Below are positions 55,501-64,000 of a stretch of DNA of 64,000 nucleotides, piece by piece; within the stretch, counting starts at the first letter, position 1, and each line of letters opens with the position of its first letter. Source of the DNA: Parus major (lineage: Eukaryota > Chordata > Aves > Passeriformes > Paridae). The position numbers and the translations under genes were made by a program. Location of the stretch: assembly GCF_001522545.3 (NCBI RefSeq), contig NC_031799.1:41036001-41100000 (forward strand), given 5' to 3'. The notes under the pieces are model-generated. The model ran no database searches, was not told where the DNA came from, and was given only the letters and a program-made list of their open reading frames with translations.

Positions 55501-58500
55501 TTAATACTGTGTAATAGAGTTTAGACCTATCTTTGCAAGTAGCAAAGATTTGATTGATAGCATCACTGGAAAGGTGATTTCCAGACATAATTTGCTTAGT
55601 AAAAACAGGGAACAACCAGCAAGGTTCCTTCCATGGCAACATTCTCTTTTACTCCCTGAAATCATCAGGACTTCCTCCCAGGAAACCAGAACAAGGCAAT
55701 TTCTGACCCATGGATATTCTGTGCTGCTTCCTGTGCCCAGGTCTTAGTCACTACTCTCTCAAAAAGCAGCAAAACATGCAGCTGCCATGTAAGCATAAAC
55801 TTGGGTGGTCTTGTATCAAATTACACATAATTTGCTATCAGGCTTTTATTTCGAGGTGTAATCAGGACTCTCTTCTAGAGTAATCAAATTAATTAGGTTC
55901 ACCAATAATGTTAGAAGTTTTCTAATTAACCTTCTCCGAAGCACAAACAAAACATCTTTCTCATTCTGTCCCCACAATCCCTGCCCAAGAAGACTTCAGC
56001 AGCATCTTGAGCAGGTACACCTGGGGAGAGATGTTGAGTGCCTTACTATAATTAATATTTTATGACATTTTAACTGGAGGTCTCTGACTAATGGCATTAA
56101 CTGGCATGAGCTAAGTGTTATGGAGAGCTAGATGAAAACTACAGCTTGTCCCATGGAATATTGTTAATTTCTGCAGCAGGGGGTATCCTATGGGAACCCT
56201 TGCTCATATGGAAGAGAAATCAGAGGAGCAGCCACATAACCTCATGTCATTTGTCAATTAACAAATCACACTTGGATGTTGTTCCTTAAGTGAGAAGCAA
56301 ATTACAGATGTGCAAGATAGTTTGGGAAAAGCCAGCTAGCAGTGCCCTAGGGCACCTGATCCTATCTCCCAGTCCATCATCCTCTCTCCCAAGTGATGCA
56401 CTGCAGATTTCTGACCTCTCCTCTGGACTGGAAATTCTTGCATGTGTTCTCTTCAAGAAGGAGGGCCCAGAATAGGAAGAGAAGTACAGGCATATTACTT
56501 CTGCTGTGAAGGTGTTTCCAGACATGAAGGAACTTCCAGGCCCTGTCTCTTAGTTTTAAATCTGGGACAGGTTCAGAGTCTGGCAGATGCCCAAATGTGG
56601 CTGCTACACAGTTGCTCTAGGTACATCTGCTCTGCCAGCTTTATCCAGTCATTGGCACACAGATGCATGGATTCCAGTTAACATTTCCACACTTAGCAGT
56701 ACAGGGAAAAAATTATTTTACTTCTGTCCTCACTGATCTTCACATTCAGCTGGGCATGTCTATGGAATAGACTCCTTTCTAGTCCATTGCAGAAGACCCT
56801 GTCTACCTTCGCCCCTACACAGAGAAAGCATTGTAAGTTCAGTCAGATCTCAGGTACCAACTCTCCTTGTGTTGTGTCAGCTTGCATGTAAGCAAAACTG
56901 GCTTCAACACCATAACCCCACTAGGCTAAGTTTGCCGAGCTTAGAGCATCTCCAATTTCTAAGCAGGGGCAACACCCGGAGCTTTTTGATCTAACAGCTT
57001 CGTAAATTCCCACGTTAACATGACAATGAAGGCAAGGGAGTTTTATCCAACACAGGTATTCTACAGAAGATTTCTATGCCATAAGTAATTAGCACTGTAA
57101 ACTGTACCCATAACTATGAAATAAACTCATCTGCTGAATTATTTCAAGAGCCTGCTTTCCCCCCACACACCTTACCTATAAGGCCAAAGTAAACTAGCTT
57201 TTAAGGAATACTGTTAATACTTCACAGTAAAGTGAAGTATTTTTAAGGAAGTAATGGCAGCTTTTCCTGTGGCTGAATGAAAAAATAATGCTACTTGCCT
57301 TGGGAACAGCCTTGAAAGAATCAGTGTCGTACATGCAGAGATGAAAAAATATTGTGTAAGATGCAGCTGTTCATTCACAGCCTTGTAAAACTTAATGATA
57401 TCGTGTAGAGTGTGGCTGCTAATGTAAACTGTAAATAATTCATTGGAAGCAATTTATGTGAAGGCACCTTCCAAGGGTTTTGTGTGGTTTTTTCCCCTAG
57501 CCAGTGACACTGACTTAGACCAGAACAGCTGTGCAAAGGCTTGGGGTTTACAGGGCTGAGGAAGTAAGGCCCAGAAAGAAGAACACTGAGCTACCTATTT
57601 TCAGGGGTTTTAAGGATGGGTACGCTGGCGCATTACAATGCCCAGCACCTCTTTGTGTCAGTAAGTCTATTTGATTTGGGGTTTTTTTTCCACTTCTCTT
57701 CTAGTAGGGAGAAGAGTGCTAGAAGTCCTGCCGGTTGGCCAGCTGCTTCATGCACACACATGCAGCAGTGTCATCTCCTATTTATCCACCCCTTTGCCAT
57801 GGCAGACAAAGCCAAGCCCCGGCCATGCTGATAGCCCCAGGGCTGCACAGTGGTCACCAAAAAGTTGCTTCTATTTAGAATTCCTCCTTGCTGTTAATTA
57901 CAAATAAACCTTTCTCTCACAAATCTTCAGCTTGTGATACACTTGCCCTCCATCACCAACAAAAGAAGCTGCATGCTGGTTTTAGTTCTCCTTCCTGCTG
58001 TGGTATTCATAACTGATGGCAATTAACGCCCCTCTGGAGCACGCTTTATTCATATTTCTGTAGCTGTAAATAACACCCAGCATGCAGGCAGGGTAGCTCT
58101 CACTCATCCTTGCCTACAAACCTCTTAGGGTTTGCATTTTGTGGTCAGAGGAGAAACAGGAGGTGGGATTAGCTGTCCGTGCTACCATGGTTAGACAAAA
58201 CCTTCCTTGTGGTGACCATTAAAGCCCTGTTCCTAAAACTGGAGGTTTTAACAGGAAAAAGGAGGCATATTTTAAACAGAGGTGGATATTTTAACTTCCT
58301 CTTTTCTCCAGAGCAACAGATGGAGTACAGAGCAGAAGTCAGCATACCAGTACTATTTATCCCTGAGACCATGTTTGTCTTGTGGGAAGACACCTCATTT
58401 TCCCTCTCTGCCTCAGCCTCCCCATAATGGCTGTCCAGGTTTCCCAAAGACTTTCCTGGGAAAGCTCCCTCTGTGTGTTAAATACTATGGTAAAGGCTCT

Positions 58501-58736
58501 CTGCTCACATTCACTGGAGAGCAAGCTGAGCAGGCCCATCTTGCAGATGGTGTTGCCTTGACTTTGGTCACCCTTCTTCAGCTTCAGTCCTAGGCCTGAG
58601 TCCTTTTGTTTTCCCAAGAGGCCTCATTTCATATGCAGTCTTTATTCTTAAGAGATGTCATCACCAAAGTGTACCAAGTCTAAAAGTGAAAGCAAAATTT
58701 TGAAATTTTGAAAGCAAAAATAATGATTTTTTTCCC
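52596..58736. other. Intergenic stretch, no gene seen
   Basis: It contains the longest open frame outside SYK (231 codons, 54547-55242), without a recognisable product. A perfect 10-bp hairpin is at 57216-57241. An AT-rich patch with TAATTA sites lies at about 55840-55940. No mobile element is clear. Confidence 0.65.
57216..57241. repeat. Perfect 10-bp inverted repeat with 6-base loop
   Basis: AATACTTCAC and GTGAAGTATT flank AGTAAA. The hairpin lies between two TTTTAAGGAA direct repeats (about 57200 and 57241). Confidence 0.85.
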
Positions 58737-59182
58737 TGCTATGGTTTAGCCCCAGTAGGCAACTCAGTAGCTCACTGCCACTCACTTACTGGACCCTAAA
58801 TGCCAGTGGGGGAGTAGAGGTGGCTTTACATAAGAACAGTTTGATAATTGAAATAAAATATATTAATAACATAAATATAACGCTAACTGTATTTAAAAGG
58901 GAGTCAACAGAAACGGAAAGAGAAATAAAACCCAAGTGATGTACAGCTCAGTTGCTCACCACCTGCTGACTGATCTCCCTGCAGAGATCAGCAGTTCCCA
59001 GCCAACTCCCCCATTTTACACTGGGCATGATATTCTACCAGTTCAGGCCAGATGTCCTTGACTTAGGGTTAGCACTACTTAGCAACAATCAAAACATAGG
59101 TGTGTCAACATTATTATCATAATGAATTTAAACTACAGCTACTAAGAAGAAAATTAACTGTATCCCAGGTGAAACCAAAACA
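58737..59182 (-). mobile_element. Solo LTR of an avian ERVL-like endogenous retrovirus
   Basis: The 446-bp segment runs from TG (58737) to CA (59182). Read on the minus strand it follows the widespread avian LTR: a start of the GGTTTCA(C)CTGGGATA type, GTTAATTTTCTTC, a CCCAGTGTAAAATGGGG stretch at the usual TATA position (59010-59030, TATA box degraded), the ATTATCAAACTG poly(A)-signal region near 58840-58850, and a GGGGCTAAACCATAG end. No gag, pol or env sequence flanks it, so it is a solo LTR left by recombination. The flanking five bases (TTCCC and TTTGC) no longer form an exact target duplication. It is old and probably without promoter function. Confidence 0.88.
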
Positions 59183-62100
59183 TTTGCTCATCATTTTAAG
59201 CCTCCTGCCTGTGAATTATGCATTGATTTATATTTTTCCCTTTCAAAAGGATAGCAAATGGATATTTCATCCATTTTCAACCTGGTGAAACTTAATCACA
59301 CACACCTTAAAAGCCCCTTTACACCCCTTCTAAGGTTCATCAGTCAGACCTATTCTGACAATTTTGGCAGGTCCATCCCAGATGTTCTCAAAAGGATGAA
59401 CTGGACATCCCACCTGCCTCTGAACCAGCTTGTTTACATGGTGAAAGTCTCTGCAGTCCTTTCCTTCCTTCCAGATTACATCCTCCTCCTCTTCTGATGT
59501 TCTTCTCTGCCTCAATCTGTAAAGTGGCTACTCAGATCCCTTGGGCTGTGGCCTTGGCCAGGATTCCCATCCGCCCAGGCTGCGCCAGCACTGCTGCAGT
59601 AAGAGTGCAGGAGGTGACTGGGGGGTGACCTCATTTACTTGACACCCAGGGTCATTCAGGAACCGGGGAGAATTTTTAAAATTATGTTTATGTTGGTGTA
59701 TACTTATATCTAGTGGAAGCCACATAATAAGGATTCTGGCTGGAGGATTAGGGATGTAGAAGCAGGATGAGAGCTGGCAGGAAGAAACAGAGGGAACCTA
59801 TAGAGGGGGAGGACAGTAAAGACTTTTCCACACACTGTAATGAGCATCCTCAATGCTCCTCTGTCTGTGCATGTCTTAATTTCTAAAGCTGGAATTTTGG
59901 AAGGAACAGTAATAAACTGTTAATGTTGGTTTTCATGTAGGTGTTTAACCTTAGTATATGCAAGAGATACATAAAATAAGGTAGAAGCATATAAATGTAA
60001 TCTCATTTGATAAGACTCAAATCATCAGATCATCCTCAAAACTTTAAATATTTTTCACTTTATCAACACTGCTGAGATATGTCACAGACTGAGCACTTCC
60101 ACCAGCAGAAAATTTAATTCTTTTAATTAGCTAGGAAACATATCAAGAGAGCTTCTACTGCAAATTCCTGGCATCTGAGATGATGTGAAGCCTTTATTCC
60201 CAAGTGTACCCGGAAAAAAACAGTAAAAATTTGAACAGATATTACCCTGCTATACTACAACACTTGAACCTACTGCATGTGGTAGTGACATTAGGAGCAG
60301 AAAATAACCAGTTCAAGCCCAGATGTTGCACTCCTCACTGGGCACCCTTTCTTTGATTTTCAGCAGATTTTAAGGCTGCAACTCAGTTTACATGAAGTAC
60401 TAATGAAGCTCAGTGCAACAGACCACATTATATTTTGCATAAAATGAAGTATTGAACCCAATGGTGAGGAGAGAAAGAAAAGAAAGAGCAGGAGAAGAGG
60501 GGACATGTACAGCCGTCAGACAACGAGTTTGCAAGGAGAAACAAATGCTCTCCATATGCCTGTTCAGAAAGCTGCCAGACTTCCTGCAACATGGGATTGA
60601 TGTGAGAACGGTAAGCAGCAGCCAAATACCAAGAAGGGGTCTGGAACATGGAGTCTCTCCTGGTGCATGGTTCATTAGCCACCAGATACACCAGATACTG
60701 GGGCCAGACAATAGGTAGGAGAAGCTGTACCCAGCACTGCCCTTATTCCGTTCCCTTCACAGACCTGATACTCTTTGTACTAGTATGGGGCTATTTCTTT
60801 GCCAGCACGGCTGTGTCCTGAAATGCTGGTGCTCACCACGGCAGGAAGCCTGGTGCAGAATAGCAAAACTATTCTGGGAGGCAGGGCAGGCAGCAGAAAT
60901 CAGAGCACCAGCTGACTGGTAGAGCACCTAAGGAAAAAAAAAGTCTGTTACAAGCACAGGCAAGAGAATAATTACAAAGGCAAAATAATTTAACATGTAT
61001 AAATTAACACTTCATTCATAACAGTAGGGACAGTGTTTAGAAATGCCAGTAAGAACAAAATATTTAGAAATAGGCTTGTAGTCACATCAAAAAAATCTTT
61101 CTGTGTGATAAGTCAAATTAATTATTAACAGTGCAATTGGATCAATAGTTGTGATTTTATTCCAATGGCCAGTGACTGACATTCACTGCTGTCTAGGCTG
61201 AGTGTCAGTTGCAGATAGCAATGCACTGAACTGTTATAAAAAAGCCCAAAGACTCTAGCAGACCCAGAAATGAAGGGAAAAGAGGACGTGCTTTTCACAC
61301 AAATGCAGGGATCTTGTTTCCACTTCAGAAGGTCACCCTATGTGCCCCCGGAATGGAGCCCAGCAGGGGTCCCATTCCAGGAGGCTGTGCAGTGGAGGAG
61401 GAGATGGATGTGAGGTTTGAGTTACTTGGCCATCAGCTGAACCCTTGCTGTCAATTGGCCACACAGAGCTCTGAGCTCTGTGAGCTGCCTTCCATTTCAG
61501 CCCTGTTGCCAACCAGGTGCAGTACAGCACCTGAGAGAGACCCAGTGCTGCCTCTACTCACAGCCTTGTGCTGCCCTTTCCCTTGCAGTTCCATGAGCAA
61601 CAGAAGCAATATGAGCAATTTCCATGGGCAAAATGAGTGACTTCAGAGAGCATTGCATACAAACCTGTCTGCAGTGCATGTGGAAACACTCACACTCCCT
61701 AGGCTGATTATCTACACTGTTTGAAAAAATGCGCACACATATTCACAAAATCCTTATTTTTCCCAAGTACTGTATTCAAATTAAATATTCATCTCCCTTA
61801 AAAACCGATTAAATTTTACTCTCTAGCAATTTGCAAATCTAAACAGCAAATGTAGAAAAATAATTAGCATAGTAAGAAATAAGTTATTTCTCTGATAAGC
61901 TCGTAAACCCTTTTAATTAAAGTCGCAATATTTTTAATTGCTAAAGGGAATATTTTGTTTATAATAGGAAACATTTCTAAGTTTTAATTTAAGTTCCAAT
62001 CTAATATTTTGATGACTGAGAAATGGCCTCCAGGGGGCAATAGTATCCACCAAACGAAATAATGTGCATTTCAACTTTGTCAAAGGATTTCCTTGCATGA

Positions 62101-64000
62101 ATCTTCTTGGGAAACAGGAAAGTTAAGTTAGACAATGCAAACTTTGACTATCCTCCTGTGAGAATACACTGAAGAAAACAACCACCATTCATTCAAAAAC
62201 CCACTTAATAAGAAAGATATTGTTAATCAAATTACAAGAGCATACTTCCAGAAACTTTATGCATGCAATCTAAAATTACTAATAAAATGTATAAATAGGC
62301 ATTGTTTGTTTTTTTACGCTTCTAGACATGCTATTTTGAAGACATCTGAAGTATCTTGGAATTGCTGTATTGTGTCACTTTCCCTGTTTACAGCAGCCTA
62401 TTGATGTTCAAAAGATTTACGAAACTGGGGCTGACAGAGCTGGTGGCCTGATAGAGATCAGGGTGACACCACCCCATGTGTCCCAGCACAGCCAGTGTGA
62501 GGGCAGGGTCAGCCCTCACACAAACATAAGTGCTATAGGTAAATAACCCCATCTTGTTCCCTTCCTGGCTAGCTGGGATGGCCACCCCTTAGCGAGAAAT
62601 ATATCCGTATACACACACACAGTATGGATACCTCAAGCAGGTGGCTCCTGGAGCAGCCTTGGAGAGATGGAGCAGGGTCTCTCACAGAGTTCTTGGGGCT
62701 CTCCACCACTCCAGCAGCACACTGGCCTGCCCAGTCAGGCTGAGGAGTCACACATAATCCCACAATTAATCGCATAATCTAACAATGAGCACATCCAAGT
62801 TGCACCTGTTGGATGACAGGAAGCACGCATCTCAGTGCGAGGCCACCAACATTCGTCAGCCAGAAGAAGGATTCCAAAAAAATGGCATTGAGGCTCTGTC
62901 AGGGGTACCTTTGAAACTGCCACTCTTTGGAAATTTATCACAAGTTGTTGCTATCAGGCCACTTCTTCCTGGCAGCTTCCCAACTGTAACTCTGTAAAAT
63001 GTTGTCATCTTTATTCCAGGTAACGGTCACATTAAAATCCACCTTTTCTATTATACATAAAAAAAAAAGCTGTTCGTTATTCATTACTTACTGTGCTGTT
63101 ATGTTTAAGCACTTAGTCAAGATCATGTTGCCCAGCTTTTTGGGCAAGGAATTATCCCAGAAAGCCTGTAGTCTAAAACTGCAAGAACACACATAGGACT
63201 GAAGGCAGGTGTCACCTTGTGAAGTAGTAAGAGACATGGGGTTAGCAGTGGGAAAAAAAGCAAGGCATCTAAAGGAAGAAGAATATTGTGATATCTCCAG
63301 GTGCCATTTCTTAAAAAAATTTAGAAAAATGTAATTAATCAGAAGACTGAATATACAAGGAAATCACAATAATCAAAAACCTCACATTCAAGGAAGAAGA
63401 GCTCCCATCTTCCTTCTGGTCACTATCCATTAGAGGTACATGACAGGGGGACAGACAGGGGAGATGCTTTAGTCCAGGAATGTGCTTAAGTACCATCACT
63501 TTTCTTCTGACTTTTCAAGATGCTTGAGCAATTATGAGATCCAAAGGTAACATTGCTTAGTCCACTTGTTGATCTATCTTGTTCTGTTTGACTTTTCTCT
63601 TCAATGTCTACATAGCAGTCAGAATACAACCTTAAATTAACTTTGTCATGTTTAACTTGGCAGTTTTATTTTGGATCCAAGGTGCTGGTGGAATATTTTC
63701 TTTCATTTTGATCATAAAGAAGGAATTCTATTTTGAAACACATTTTAAATTCCATTCATCATGTTGCTTTTGTAGTTTGCCATGTCCAGGCTTGACAAAG
63801 TGTTGATCAATCACCCATTGAGAACATGACTCATATAGGAGAAAGCACAATGAAAGCTGTGTTTCTCTGACTGCAGATTTTAATAAAAGGAAACTGCTCT
63901 TTGAAGAACGCCAACTTTTTTCACCCTGCAGCCAAAGGGATGTCCAATAAACCTTAGGAAAAAAAGTCAAAATAACTATCTTCCTCCATAAGAACCAGTA
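59183..64000. other. Intergenic stretch, no gene seen
   Basis: No recognisable exon or repeat family. Positions 61740-62330 are AT-rich with several TAATTA/AATTA sites around a CTCF-like motif and may be a conserved non-coding block. A short (CA) run lies near 62612-62621. Confidence 0.65.
62027..62043 (+). promoter_or_regulatory. CTCF-like motif
   Basis: CCTCCAGGGGGCAATAG follows the core of the vertebrate CTCF motif (CC-N-CCAGGGGGC) at nearly every position. Occupancy cannot be told from sequence. Confidence 0.45.

Noticed and set aside
63728..63970. Last exon of the next gene (AUH lies beyond SYK in mammals)
   Set aside because: The 80-codon minus frame does not resemble the enoyl-CoA hydratase C terminus or any other family I know.

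Overview
The window looks like vertebrate nuclear DNA from a bird. It holds one split protein-coding gene with long introns and GT-AG splice sites. CR1 LINE fragments are scattered on both strands, several ending in the ATTCTRTG-type octamer that marks CR1 3' ends. An antisense LTR matches the abundant avian ERVL-type LTR. The gene is SYK, which is Z-linked in chicken from general knowledge; linkage here is inference.

Positions 1-2845 are the 3' part of the non-coding intron before the first coding exon, with two CR1 tails. Positions 2846-33510 carry all twelve coding exons of SYK on the + strand. All splice phases join cleanly into a 612-codon frame: N-terminal SH2, interdomain A, C-terminal SH2, interdomain B (linker), tyrosine kinase domain and a YYY-containing tail. 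The length equals the short (SYK-S/SYKB) human isoform, and no exon for the 23-residue long-isoform insert was found. The large introns are 3 (9.2 kb, with an LTR-like element) and 6 (10.3 kb, with a 1.7 kb antisense CR1 plus older CR1 remnants). The 3' UTR probably runs from 33511 to about 35670, where two AATAAA signals lie close together.

From about 35.7 kb to 64 kb no gene is recognisable. This appears to be the gene-poor region downstream of SYK. It holds a 1.8 kb decayed CR1 (47.5-49.3 kb, + strand), an ancient CR1 remnant (52.3-52.6 kb), a solo ERVL-like LTR (58.7-59.2 kb, - strand), simple repeats, several perfect short hairpins, a 38-bp motif present twice 2.6 kb apart, and an AT-rich block near 62 kb with a CTCF-like motif. 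The many short open frames there show no recognisable protein.

I found no CRISPR, tRNA, rRNA or operon-like feature, and no convincing new biological system. The most useful leads are the avian-type SYK linker (missing insert exon, loss of the tyrosine matching human Y364), the hairpins, the duplicated 38-bp motif and the possible regulatory elements.
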